This document shows positions 10,578-22,200 of a stretch of DNA of 64,000 bases, piece after piece. The notes beneath the pieces were generated by a model. That model saw only the letters and a program-made list of their open reading frames with translations, searched no databases and had not been told where the DNA came from. Each line of letters opens with the position of its first letter. Position 1 is the stretch's first letter. Both the position numbers and the translations under genes were made by a program. The DNA is from Haberlea rhodopensis (taxonomy: Eukaryota; Streptophyta; Magnoliopsida; Lamiales; Gesneriaceae): NCBI GenBank assembly GCA_907163345.1, contig CAJQUN010000228.1:372001-436000 (forward strand), given 5' to 3'.

Positions 10578-12969
10578 TGTGATGACCTGAGATTAGGGAT
10601 GTTAATCCCGGAGTGTTAATAACCCGTAAAGTTGTTTTACGTGGCAATTGGAGTTTAATCGAGGTGTTGGGCCTTCTGGGCTCGTCTATTTGAGTAGTTG
10701 GGATCGCGGGATCCCGAGGTTGAGATCGTATTCTCATTTCGGCGAAAACCTGTGAGCTGGGTTTTTAGTGTGACTCAGAATCTCGGGTGCTTGGTGTGGG
10801 CACCGGTAGGGAGTTTTTGAGTTAGAGAGAGAATTTTTGAAAACAGATGATTTTTAATGAATCATGATGTATTTGTGGGGCTATTAGTATTTTGGGGTAT
10901 TTTTGCTATAAATACCAATTGAACCCGGGATTTTAATTACCGGAACCATTTCAGCACCTCATTTCTCTCTCCCCGTACCCGCCGATTCTCGATCCCCTTT
11001 CGACCACCGCGCAGAAAAAGCCTCCGCCCGCCGCCGTCCGGCCGCCGTTCGGCGCGTCCGACCCGCCGCCGTGTTCGTCTCTTCCAGGCGGTCCTATCCA
11101 TACCACCAATTTGAAGTTTGGTCGAGAATCGAGCTCGGATTTCTGCAGAAAGCGTAGGGTTCAGATCTGGATTTCTGTCCGATTTTTGGGACGCGATTTT
11201 GGTATGTTTTTGGCACGATTTTTCTGGTGTTTTTGGGGCGTTTTTATGGTGTTGTTGGGTCGTTCATTTCAGACTTTAATGGTTCGAAAAATTATTGCTT
11301 ATAGTTCGAATTTTGGATGCTGTTGCGTGGGGGTTCTTGTTCGAAAATTGGGGGTTTGGCTTGGGGATGATTATTGTTGTTGTTAATTGATTAATTCATG
11401 TGTTAGATGAATTATGGTGATTATTTGGGTTTGATTGGTGTTGTTAGGGTTCGAATTTAGGGGTGGTTCTTGAGCGATTTTGATATTGTCTCATTCGATT
11501 TTCCCTCCCTGTGTATGCCCTGCCCCGGGTCTTGTAAATGGTAAATTGTCGTGGGTTGACAATAATTTTCTATATAAGGATTATGGGTGTGCTTGAGCAT
11601 GGGTTGCATGTTCGTAATTAATTGTGAATTAATTTATCGTGTTAGCACATCGTTCCTCGGAGCATGGAACTCGAGCAAGGTTTGGCTCGGACTTCGGAGA
11701 TTTAAGGTACGTGCGACGTACGAGCATTACTTTACGTGATAGCAATTGTGAAATGCATAATGTGTTGTAATTGCATTAGATGGTTGTGGGTATGGCTATA
11801 TGCATATATGTGTTGATATATATGGGGTACTGAGTCTATATGACTATTGTACGGCATTTGAGATGCCTGAGAATGATCGTGGGATCATGTGCTCATTATA
11901 AGACATGTGAGATGTCTAAGTATAATGGGAAATTGGTAAAATAAATGCTAGGCATTTGAGCTATCTATGATTGATAGTGAAATTGAGAAATCAGTACTAG
12001 ATATTGAGATATCTATATTTGTATGTATAATGAACTTGGAATCATTGATTATTGATACTTGAGAATCAGGCATGCTATGAGTTAAATCAATGTGTTGATT
12101 TACTGATTTATGAGATTTGATGAGTTTGATGATTGTGAGAACAGGGACAGTACACGGAATCCCGGATGAGGATGTTGCCATCCAGGGAGTATCATTTAAA
12201 ATTCATTAATATTTACTTGTGTTGTAAATTATGAATTTCATTATTGTGATTATGAGATTTCGTGTATTGGTATGCTCACCCCGTTGGGGGCTGTCTCTGT
12301 TGGGGCAGGTGAACAGGTACATCGATGGCTTTGGAGTTGAGCTCGAGCTGTTGATTGGATGTACTCCCAGGATTGTGGTACCAGGGCTTGATGGAGCACG
12401 GTATCGTATAGAGTACATATATACACCCGAGGGTTATATACATATTTATGATGCTCGCATGTGAGCACGGTTATGCTTGTATATGGGTTGTATATAAAGG
12501 CATGAGCCTTTCTCTCTTTCATTCTATGTTGCATGCAATTAAGAGTAGAATTGCTAATGATATGAGAGTCATGGGTGTATTGTGTGGGTGTTGAAACCCA
12601 TCTATGTTGTCTTATGTGTGGTGTCTTCCCTGGCTGGGAATTTACTTAGCGTTGCTGGGTTCTGTTGAGTATGTGTTTTCCCTGGCCGGGAACTATATAT
12701 TGTGTTGTGCTTTTATTTCGGGATAGCCCTACTTATGGGGAGACTCTGCCCAAATTTTTATAAAAGTCCACAATGTGAAAAGTGGCAAAATGGGGATGGT
12801 AATGGGCAACTCTATGAGTCTATATGTTAGTAGAGATGATCTTATAACGTTGAATGTTAAGGGAATTTTGTAAGCATCATCTAAGTTTCCCGATTGATTT
12901 GTATAGAAGCATGTACCACACATAGTGGTTAATACACTAATCAAGGGTTAAGGGCTTGGGGTCCTTACA
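10578..12969 (+). repeat. X-in 3' LTR
   Basis: Matches 4048-6403 with about a dozen substitutions and the GC-rich indel. TGTGT follows directly. Confidence 0.92.
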
Positions 12970-13339
12970 TGTGTACTGGTGGTTTCCTTAGTAACGATGT
13001 ATGTTTAACATCGTAGGCTAAATCGTAGAGCTATCATCGTGGCGATATCTATTTTGGAATCACGAACGATTCGTTTGTTTTGCAGTTAGGGTTCGCTGAC
13101 TGCTTTTGAGATGGTTAGCATCAGGGAATGCTGACGTCTTTCTTTGAGTTTGTGATGATTTTGGGAGGTTTACTCCATTCCAGATTTTGGTGCGAGGTCG
13201 GTGTCATCGCGGTTGAAATGTTGTTCATGATATGTTCATGATTCGACGATGTAGATCCGTTTGGATTATGTGGTCTCGGCGTTACGTGGAGTGCGCCTGT
13301 GCAAATTTTGGGGATGAATTTTTTTTAGTGGGGGATAAT

Positions 13340-15473
13340 TGTGATGCCCGGGGATTAATGGAGTTAATCCCGGTGTGGTAATAATCCTTAATGGATTTTA
13401 TTTGAGGCAATTATGAATTAATTGCGGTTTTGAGACTCTCGGGGATTTTAAATCCTGTATTTGGAGTCGTTGGATCCAAGGGTTGAGAATGTATTCTCAT
13501 CGTGGTAATAACCTTGGAATTTGGTTTTTAGTGGAATGTGGGGTCCGGAGTACTTTGTACTGGGCTGGTAATCTTCTTCTCATCACCTTTAGCTTCGATT
13601 TGATTATGGGATTGTGCTTGTTGGTCAAGTTGGGTTGGATTTGAGATTTGGGGGTTTTGGTTAAAAATCTAAAATGTTATTTTTGGAGTTTTTATTGAGG
13701 TGTTGAGGAAGTTAGGGGTGTTGGTTTTGAGTTTGGGTGTCAAAAACACCATGGAAGCTCGAATTTTTTGGAAAATCGCAGGTCGCGATCGATCGTCGAG
13801 GAGGGTCGATTGATCGCGACGAGCAGCTGGATTTTTTGGTGACGATAAACAGTGCGGGCGATCGACCGCGAGGTCTCGGCGATCGATCGCGAGTGGGTTG
13901 GCGATCGATCGCGGATACTCGCGGTCGATCGCGAAGAGGCGCTGGATGGCCACTGGTTGGGGGCGATCGATCGTGATAAAATCGGCGATCGATCGCCGCT
14001 CGCGGGATGTTGTTTTTTCGAGAATTTTGGAAAATTTCAGGATTTTGGAAACGGGGTTTAATTAACCGATTTCCCAGGCAATGTCTACATTCCAATGGGA
14101 ATGCTATACTTTTAAAATGGATTGGTTGGAGCCAAGTTTGATAAAACGAAATTCTCGGTTGAGTTTTTGGGCTATCACTTATAAAATGGAATATTTTGGG
14201 TATTATGTATGCTTAGCCGGGGGGATTTTATTTTGGTAATCGTCATGGATGGACGATAGGTTTGGAAGTTGTGAACGTGCTTGGGCACGTGATTGCATGC
14301 CTTTGTTTAATTGAGAGTTATTTGCATGTTAGCACTTAACTCATCGGGTCGTGGGACTCAGGCAAGGTTGGACTCGAACTACAGAATTATAAGGTACGTA
14401 TGACGTACAAGCATAGCCCTTTATTATGATTGCAATTGTTGAGTGCATGGTACACTATATTGCAATAAATGTATATGGAAATGCATGGTATATGGTATTA
14501 GCAATAAACGGTTATTGGAATGCATGGTTTATGGTAATTGCTATAAATGAATATATATGCATTGGGAATTAAATGGTGCCGCTTTTGAGCGAGCAATGAT
14601 TGGATGTTGTCGCATTTGAGCGAACATCGGTTATGACGCCACTGCTATTGAGCATGCGTGAGAATAAAATGCCGTTATTGTAGAGCGAGCGATGAAATGG
14701 AACTACGGAACCATAAGTGAGATATACGGAATATCTGTAATCATTGTTAATGATTTGATATATTGATTATGATATCGGTACGTGGCATACAGATTTGTTA
14801 ATAAACTTAACGATTAACTGACTATTGGGAATTTGATGGTTTTGGTTGTTTTGAGAACAGGGACAGTACAGGGAATCCCGGATGAGGATGATACCATCCA
14901 GGGAGGATCTTTTATATTTCATAGCATTTACATTTTTGTAAATTATGAATTGTATTATTGTGATTATCGGTTTGGTGGTATTTGTATGCTCACCCCGTTG
15001 GGGGCTGTCTCTGTTGGGGAAGGATGATTATGTACCTCGATGACTTTGGAGTTGAGCTCGAGCTATCGGATGGAGGTGCTTCCTGGGATTGAAGTACCAG
15101 TGACGGTATTGAGCACCGTGTTTTATACATTTGATACACACATACCTATTTGATACTCGCATGTGAGCACTCTTATGTGTATATAGTATGTATAAAAAGG
15201 CAAGGGCCTTTCTATCTTCATTTATGAGTTGCATGCAATTATTTATTACATTGCTAAATGAATTGAGAACATGTTGGTGTATTATAATGGTGCATGATAT
15301 GTATGTGGACTTGGTTGGGGAAACTAGACATTATATGGAATAATGTAAAGAATTTTATTATCGGCATGATTTGCTAAGGTGACAAGTGTGTTTTCCCCTA
15401 CTTATATGATTACATGCACTAAATGCTTGGATTAATACACTAATAACGGGTTAAGGGCACGAGGGTCCTTACA
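13340..15473 (+). repeat. X-out 3' LTR
   Basis: TGTGATGCCC...CCTTACA, 2134 bp, preceded by a TTTTTTAGTGGGGGATAAT PPT. It resembles the X-in LTR at both ends but differs in the middle, where it holds a CGATCGATCG cluster and GCCGCTTTTGAGCGAG-like motifs (about 14570-14700). It is therefore a separate subfamily. Confidence 0.85.
13782..14003 (+). repeat. Cluster of GCGATCGATCGC-type palindromes in X-out LTR
   Basis: About eight copies or near-copies of GCGATCGATCGC, a self-complementary CpG-rich 12-mer, in 220 bp. They lie about 450 bp into the LTR, probably in the transcribed leader. Confidence 0.8.
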
Positions 15474-15670
15474 CTGGAGATTGTTCTTTGAGGCTCGGTA
15501 ACCGTTGGGTAGTCTCGAGTACGCCGGAGTTGCGTAGAGGGATCTTGCAGCGAGCTCACAGCAGCCGATTTAGTATCCACCCAGGAGGGAGAAAAACGTA
15601 TAAAGATCTTTGTGATCAATTTTGGTGGAAACGGATGAAGCGTGATGTGATCCCTTTCGTTAAGAGGTGC
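15474..15670 (+). pseudogene. Old gypsy pol remnant, integrase zinc-finger part
   Basis: Translates to the start of a gypsy integrase: a LGNRWVV segment, then RFSIHPGGRK and FWWKRMKRDV, ending KRC. It is cut by element C exactly after the GGTGC target duplication and resumes at 25794 with LISQQVKAERQRPGG. Rejoining shows the last zinc-ligand cysteine of the HHCC motif is serine here. X-out begins directly upstream, so two elements hit one old copy. Confidence 0.85.
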
Positions 15671-16321
15671 TGTGATGCCCCGAAATTAATTATATGCAAT
15701 TTGGGCATTAATGATGGTTATGTGATTATTTATCATGGTAATTGATTTATGTGATGGGTAATGAAGTGTTAACATGATTTAATTGTATTGATTGTCAATT
15801 ATGAGGAAAGCATGATTTAGTGGAAGTTTAATGCATTTTTGTAAATGCTTTTAAAATACCATGTTGGGGGTGTTTTATACATCATGTTAATTGGTGGGGT
15901 ACAATTTTAATTAACTTTATAACATTTCCCCCCTTTACCCAACTCACTTTACCTTTCCCTCTAAATCCCCAAATCACTCTCAAACCCTACACTTTCTCCC
16001 ATTTTCGAAATTCACCAAGGAAGGAGAATGAAAGCTCCACAAAACTTTTGCTTGTGTGATCTTTGTTAATATTTGGAGTCTTCAAGAGGTATGGAACCCT
16101 TCCTAAAGTTTTTATGATGTTTGGTTTTGAAATGGGATGATTTTGAAGTGATTTATGTGGGTTTGTTTTGGGTATATGCTATACATGTTTGGGGTATGAT
16201 TTTTGAAGTGTTTTATGTGGGTTTTAGTGGGTTATGATGTTGTTGTTGTTGTAGGAAAGTTTGGGTTCGAATGGTTTAAGATGGAGCTTGAAAAGTGGTG
16301 AAAAATCGCGCACCAGCAGGT

Positions 16322-16472
16322 GGCGATCGATCACCTGAAATGAGGCGATCGATCGCCGAAGGCCAGTAGCCATTTTGCGTAGCAGGTGATCGATCGCCTC
16401 AAATGAAGCGATCGATCGCCGCAAGGCAAAAAGTGAGGCGATCGATCGCCTCAAGTAGCGATCGATCGCCAC
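16322..16472 (+). repeat. GCGATCGATCGC palindrome cluster, C 5' LTR
   Basis: Six copies, some arranged as larger inverted repeats such as GGCGATCGATCGCC separated by a few bases. The 3' LTR copy (24472-24584) has fewer units, so the cluster changes by unit gain or loss. Confidence 0.85.
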
Positions 16473-16938
16473 TGTTTAAAAAGTGGAAAATGATGATTTT
16501 TGTTGAATTTTTGGTATTTGGCTATTGTTTAGCTTCTAATATCGATTTGTATGGTTATGTAGAACCATCCCAGGTACCCACAACGTCAAGGAGATAAAGT
16601 TCTCCAACTTCTCTACTTTTGGGAATTAAGGTACGTAAGCGTACGGGCATCGGACGGTAAACCATAGTTCTATACTATAATTATGCAATGATTGCACAAG
16701 TATTATGATGATGATGTTTATGATAAGTAAATATGATATGATGTTTATGATAATGATTTGATAAGCAAGTTTATGATGATGATGATGTTTATGATAAGTA
16801 AAGATGATATGATGTTTATGATGATGATTATGATAAGTAAGTTTATGATAATGATGTCATGATAAGTAAAGATGATACGATGCATATGATATGGTAAGAT
16901 GCCATACGATCGGGTAAGATGCCCTCGTGGTAAGATGC

Positions 16939-18429
16939 CGTAAGTAATCCATCAAGCATCGTACGCAGCGCAATAAAAATTTTATGGATTACAAGACACC
17001 GGATCTATACATAGGTTATCATATCGGATAAAGGATTACAAAAGTCTCACTCTTGTAGCGTGTTTGAGCAGAATCCACGAAGCACCACGTCCAACGAATT
17101 CCGAGTCACGAGCAACACCTCCAAGGTCTTGCCTCTAAGGTATCCACACGATTAATCAAACAAGGGACGTTCAAGAACAAGTTGCTAGACTTATTCTTGA
17201 ACCAAAACCAAACTCCCGATTCAAAACCGACTAACGACTACCAAACTCTACCAACAAGAGACGGCGGCGGCCGTGGATATTGGAGGAGAGTGAGGCGGCC
17301 GAGAGAGCTTGGGAGGAGGCTAGGTTATTTTGATATGAAGTGTTGGATTAAAAACAATTAATCACATTGATATCAAATTATATATGATTTAATTAAAGGC
17401 TTTATTAAAGCCTCATGGGCCAAAACCCATGATTTAATTAAATCCTTATAATCATTTAATTAAGACTCTTCTTAATTATTTAATTCATCCCATGAATTTA
17501 ATTCCCTTTATCGATTTAATCTTTTGTGCGACCCGATAGGATCTTGTAATGTTGGCAGTGACATAAAATCTCATTTTACGTTACAAGCAATGAGCGGTAT
17601 CTAGCAACACATCAAGGCTACCCAAATTACAAGAATGTCAATGACTCGACATAACCTTTAGAACTTGTGATAATATTAACCATGTAACTTAATCCCTTTG
17701 TCCTTTGTGTTTAGATTGAACACGAGTCATGGAATAGTCATACTCGTATATTCAATCTTTATTTCTTGATCCCCAAGTAGAACTAGAATAAACGAATAAG
17801 CTCGATATCTCATATCGACTCATTCGAGCATGGCCATGCATTTTAGTTCTCACTTGATCAAGGACCAAACACTTCTCCTGTTATATAGGAGGGACAAATC
17901 CTATCTCGATCAGTCAACATCCCTCTACATAATTCGTAGTGTATCCAATAGTCGCCTTTATAGTTTACCCTGTTACGGGTAACGTTTGACAATATCAAGA
18001 TACATAACTCCTTATGTTGGGATCTCTGATGATCACAAGTCGTAAGGATTACATACATTATTATCACTATGAGAATTGCATATGACAATCATATAACTAT
18101 CCATGTTGCATTCTCATGGTGGGTCTGTCCAGTACATCGTTCTCTAACATGTACCCATGTGTTGATTTGATATCTCATATCAATGAACAATTCATCAATC
18201 AATACATACTAGTCTCTATGTATTATCATTATCCTGATTCATGATAATACTTGACTAGGGACAATGTTTAAGAATAATACAATATTATTCTAAAGACATT
18301 AACATATATATTAATTCACATTGCACAGTTAAACGAATAATATATAATAATGAATTGCCATTCATAAAATCATTAACATTGTATGTGAAAACAATCATCG
18401 AATGACATGTCTTAGGAGATATCCCAACA
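16939..18429 (-). mobile_element. Probable Copia-type solo LTR inserted in C 5' LTR
   Basis: A 1.49-kb block absent from the 3' LTR splits the GGTAAGATGCC array. GATGC (16934-16938 and 18430-18434) flanks it. On the minus strand it begins TGTTGGGATATCTCC, a typical Copia LTR start. With GATGC as the 5-bp duplication the other end is ...TTACG, not CA, so that terminus is either mutated or off by a base or two. No PBS, gag or pol, hence a solo LTR. Confidence 0.7.
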
Positions 18430-18620
18430 GATGCCACACGATGTTATGATATGGTAAGATGCCATACGATAGGGTAAGATGCCCTCGTGGTAAGATGCCA
18501 CACGATGTTATGATATGGTAAGATGCCATACCATAGGGTAAGATGCCCTCGTGGTAAGATGACACGCGATGTTATGATATGGTAAGATGCCATACGATAG
18601 GGTAAGATGCCCATATGCAT
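18430..18620 (+). repeat. GGTAAGATGCC tandem array, C 5' LTR
   Basis: Same repeat as 25001-25365. The first unit lies at 16885-16938, left of the solo LTR. Confidence 0.8.
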
Positions 18621-19052
18621 GACTATAAAACAGGGACAACTAAGTGTGTTAATACGATTAACCAGGAAGTATGTGTTACGATTATTTTCATGCATTTATT
18701 TATATGTCATTACCTTATGATGTTAAGTAATGATGTACATGCTCATGTTGGGTTGTTCCTGTAGGTACACTTTTGGACCGAAGGGCCTAGGGTCGGGTTG
18801 AGGCAGTGAGCTAAAAGGAGCAAGATAAATATAGGATACAGGATTTTGATAGTCTCTACTCTAGGAGTAGTGTAAATCTATAGCTTTAACATTCATTATT
18901 GAGAATGTAATTAATTAGCTTTTGAAATGTTATTTTGGCCTGTAATCTTCTTAGCTCAAAGCTACAACCGGAACCCTCAAGAGGTTACGAATGCATGTTT
19001 AGTCCATAATACGTGTATAATATGATGTTAAGGGAGGAAGACCCTACATTAG

Positions 19053-19064
19053 TGGTATCAGAGC
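19053..19064 (+). other. Element C primer binding site
   Basis: TGGTATCAGAGC four bases after the 5' LTR. Confidence 0.88.
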
Positions 19065-19254
19065 AGTGGTTAGATAACCCGGGAATGAGTGAAGGGTAGC
19101 CTTAGCAATAAGTTGGCTAGGTGATTCTTTTTAAACATGTTATGTGCATAAGTTGCATATGAAGTATATGATGTTACACTAAAATGTTTGATTATCTAAC
19201 GATGTATTATAATGAACTGCTTTTGGGTATGGTTGTTAACCCTTGTCTTGCAGC

Positions 19255-20849
19255 ATGGCAGCAAATGTGGAAGTAGGAGATGCAGTGAGTGTTAATGCAA
19301 GTACTGGACGTACGAATCCCCTACCCCCGCCAGCTTTCGGCGAAGAACCGTCTGAACAACAGTTGTTGCCTAGGGAACTGAGCTTGACTCAATTTCTTGC
19401 ATACCGACCTCCGACATTTGAAAGAACTGAGACAGGGGAACATGCAGAATAGTGGTTGGAAAGAATAGAGCAAATATTTGTGGCAGCTCCTTGTGCTAAG
19501 ACGGCCTGGATATAAGACTAGCGGAGTTCCAATTGGCCAAGAAGGTCCTGATGTGGTGGAAGACCACAGTAGTAGAGCAAGAGGCTCAAGGTCATGAAGT
19601 TAATTGGAAGCTGTTCAGAACTCGGTTTCTGACCCGCTATTTTTCGGCTGCTGCACGACAGGCTAAGGAAGATGAGTTTACTAACCTCAAGCAAGGTAAC
19701 ATGCCGGTGTCAGATTATGCTCTTCAATACTGTTCTTTGCTCAGATATGTGCCTCATATCTCCACAAGTACTCAAGCAAAGATGAGGAACTTCATGAAGG
19801 GCTTGAGGCCGGAACTGTATGATAGGGTGATCACTTATGGCCCTGCCTGTTTTGATGATGCACTTTCAAGGGCTGAGCTAGCCGAACTGGGAGTTGGTGC
19901 ATACCCTGATGTTGTGCCACCTCCAGCACACCCTCAGAAATCTACTTCTGACAATTTGAAGCCGAGGGGTGATCAGTTCAAGCCAAGGGGGAACACATCG
20001 GCTTCGAGGTTCAGTGGTAAGAGGCCCGATAATCGTTGGAAGGGAAGTCGTAAGAATGATGCCCCATCTGGAAGAGGGCAGTCTCAGGGAGACAGATTTG
20101 GGAAGGTCCAGTGCACTCTTTGTGGGCAACCACATTTGGCAAAAGACTGTGTAGGATGTTATGTTTGTGGCGACAAAGGCCACTTTGCTCGGCAGTGTCC
20201 CAACAGGGGGAGACAACAGAGCTCTGCGGGGAGGCCTACGGACAGAGCAGCACAACACAGACCAACGTTTACACCGAGGCAGTATGGAGGTCAGCCCATG
20301 GGGCCACCTCAGGGGCAGGTTTATGCTTTGACGAGGGAGCAGGCTACAGCGGCTCCGGAGGAGGTTATAGCGGGTACGTGTCTTTTATTTACGCACCCTG
20401 CTTTTATATTGATCGACACAGGTGCGTCACACTCTTTTGTGTCAGCAAGATTTGTGGAAAGGCACCACATATGCACTTCTCCGTCGCCCACGCCTCTTGT
20501 AGTCTCGACCCCCACTGGAAGAAGTTTGATTACTGATCAGATTGTCTATGATTGCCTCATTTATTTTGAGGATAACGAGCTAAGGTCAGATTTGATTGTT
20601 CTGGGGATGTCAGACTTTGACTGCATCGTAGGCATTGATGTTCTGAACATGTATCAGGCAGTTGTGAACTGCAGGCAGAGGACTGTCCGATTCAGATCTG
20701 ATATGGGAGTCCAGTGGACATTCTTTGGGGATGGTTCTCGTTCAAAGATTCCGTTGATATCTGTTGTCAAGATGGCACAGCTATTGGAACGAGGCATACA
20801 GGATATCTCATCTATGCCGTTGATGTTGCTGAAAATATGGAAGAATTAA
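19255..20849 (+). pseudogene. Element C gag-protease, broken
   Basis: The ATG at 19255 lies one base after a good splice-acceptor context (CTTGTCTTGCAG). Gag runs into a TAG at 19450-19452, just before the conserved WLERIEQIF segment, then a frameshift near 19505-19530. From 19533 a 438-codon frame continues: capsid-like sequence (VLMWWKTT, RFLTRYF), a basic Gly/Arg linker, a zinc knuckle CYVCGDKGHFARQC (C-x2-C-x4-H-x4-C, about 20158-20200) that would bind RNA, and the aspartic protease active site LIDTGASHSFV (about 20407). The frame ends in a further frameshift at about 20800-20850. Gag would form the particle; the protease would cut the polyprotein. Confidence 0.85.
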
Positions 20850-22200
20850 AGGTTGAGGATGTGCCCGTAGTGGCGGAGTTTCCTGATGTCTTTCCGGAGG
20901 AGATTCCCGGATTCCCACCGACGAGAGAGGTCGAGTTTGGGATTGAATTACTACCGGGGACGTCTATCATTTCTCGTGCCCCATATAGGATGGCACCAGC
21001 GGAGCTAAGGAATTAAAGATTCAGTTGTAAGAGCTCCTTGATAAGGGCTATATACGCCCTAGCGTATCGCCCTGGGGTGCACCCGTTTTATTTGTTAAGA
21101 AGAAAGATGGTTCGATGCGTCTGTGCATCGATTACAGACAACTGAACAAATCCACAGTGAAGAATAAGTATCCACTTCCGAGGATCGATGATTTGTTTGA
21201 CCAGTTGCAGGGTACGAGGCTCTACAGTAAGATCGATCTAAGGTCGGGGTATCATCAGATTCAGGTAAGGGAAGATGATGTTCAGAAGACAGCATTCAGG
21301 ACTAGGTATGGGCACTATGAATTCCTGGTCATGCCTTTTGGGGTGACAAATGCCCCAGTTGTCTTCATGAGTTTGATGAACAGGGTATTCCAGCCATATT
21401 TGGATCGGTTCGTCATAGTTTTCATCGACGATATACTCATCTACTCCCGGACTGAGGAAGAGCACGTGGAGCACTTGCGGATAGTACTCCAGATCCTCAG
21501 GGATCATCAGTTATATGCAAAGCTTAGCAAGTGCAAGTTCTGGTTGAGCAGTGTAGTGTTCTTGGGTCATGTTATATCTAGCAGCGGGATATCTGTGGAT
21601 CCCAGGAAGATTGAAGCTGTGATGGAGTGGACTGCACCCACTTCTGTGCCCGAGATACGGAGCTTCCTTGGCTTAGCAGGTTATTACCGACGTTTCATCG
21701 AGAGTTTCTCAAAGATTGCCAAACCCCTAACACAGCTGACTCAGAAAAGAGTGCCGTTCAATTGGTCCGAAGCTTGTGAGGAAAGCTTCCAAGAATTGAA
21801 CGCCGTTTGACCACGACACCTGTATTGGTGATTCCGTCTGAGAATAAGAAGTTTGCCTTGTACACGGATGCATCATTGCAAGGTTTGGGTTGTGTGTTGA
21901 TGCAAGATAAGCACGTGGTGGCTTATGCTTCGAGGCAATTGAAGCCTCATGAGACCAGATACCCAGTTCATGACTTGGATTTGGCGGCTATCATTTTCGC
22001 CTTGAAGATTTGGCGGCATTACCTATATGGTACGTCATTTACCATCTTTACGGACCATAAGAGCCTGAAGTTTCTATTCACACAGGCTGATTTGAATATG
22101 CGCCAAAGGAGGTGGATGGATTTACTCAAGGATTATGACTGTGAGATTGAGTACCATCCTGGTAAAGCAAATTTGATAGCAGACGCCTTAAGTCGGAAGG
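20830..22200 (+). pseudogene. Element C reverse transcriptase and RNase H, broken
   Basis: The linker carries FPDVFPEEIPGFPPTREVEF. A one-base loss near 21008 and a TAA at 21028-21030 follow. RT is well kept from about 21060 to 21805: LCIDYRQLNKS, YSKIDLRSGYHQI, MPFGVTNAP, and the catalytic FIDDILIYSR (the YxDD-type box). The RT frame ends in a frameshift at about 21805 and RNase H continues in the next frame (LYTDASLQGLGCVLMQ, IFTDHKSLKFLF, IADALSRK). RT and RNase H copy the element RNA into DNA. Integrase follows, so this is gypsy and not a caulimovirid. Confidence 0.88.

Larger units (their letters stand above)
4048..12969 (+). mobile_element. X-in: complete non-autonomous long-LTR retrotransposon nested in X-out
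   Basis: A full 8.9-kb insertion bounded by TG...CA LTRs (4048-6403 and 10578-12969) and the exact 5-bp target duplication TGTGT (4043-4047 and 12970-12974). The PBS is at 6408-6419, the PPT just before 10578, and a TATA-like CTATAAATA lies in each LTR. By eye the LTRs differ at about a dozen positions plus one 35-bp GC-rich indel, so the insertion is recent. The 4.2-kb internal region has a 59-bp satellite-like array but no gag or pol. The LARD label follows the architecture (long LTRs, conserved non-coding interior); mobilisation in trans is inferred. Confidence 0.92.
1..15473 (+). mobile_element. X-out: non-autonomous long-LTR retrotransposon (LARD-like), 5' end outside window
   Basis: The window opens inside the 5' LTR (1-583), which matches the 3' LTR at 14892-15473. 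A tRNA-Met-type PBS follows at 588-599. The internal region (584-4047 and 12970-13339) is split by the younger X-in element and ends in a purine-rich PPT just before the 3' LTR at 13340. I see no gag, protease, RT or integrase motif in any frame; short ORFs here are chance or antisense. After the 3' LTR comes CTGGA (15474-15478), expected to be the target duplication, but its partner lies outside the window. The flank is an old gypsy pol, so X-out jumped into a dead element. Depending on a related autonomous element in trans is inferred from the missing genes. Confidence 0.8.
15671..19048 (+). repeat. Element C 5' LTR, interrupted
   Basis: TGTGATGCCCCGAAATTAAT...CCCTACA. The LTR is about 1.9 kb without the 1.49-kb insertion at 16939-18429. 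It holds a palindrome cluster, GATGATG-rich sequence and the GGTAAGATGCC array. Confidence 0.9.

Noticed and set aside
13669..14095. Arg/Asp-rich ORFs in both strands
   Set aside because: Produced by CGATCGATCG palindromes, which read alike on both strands.
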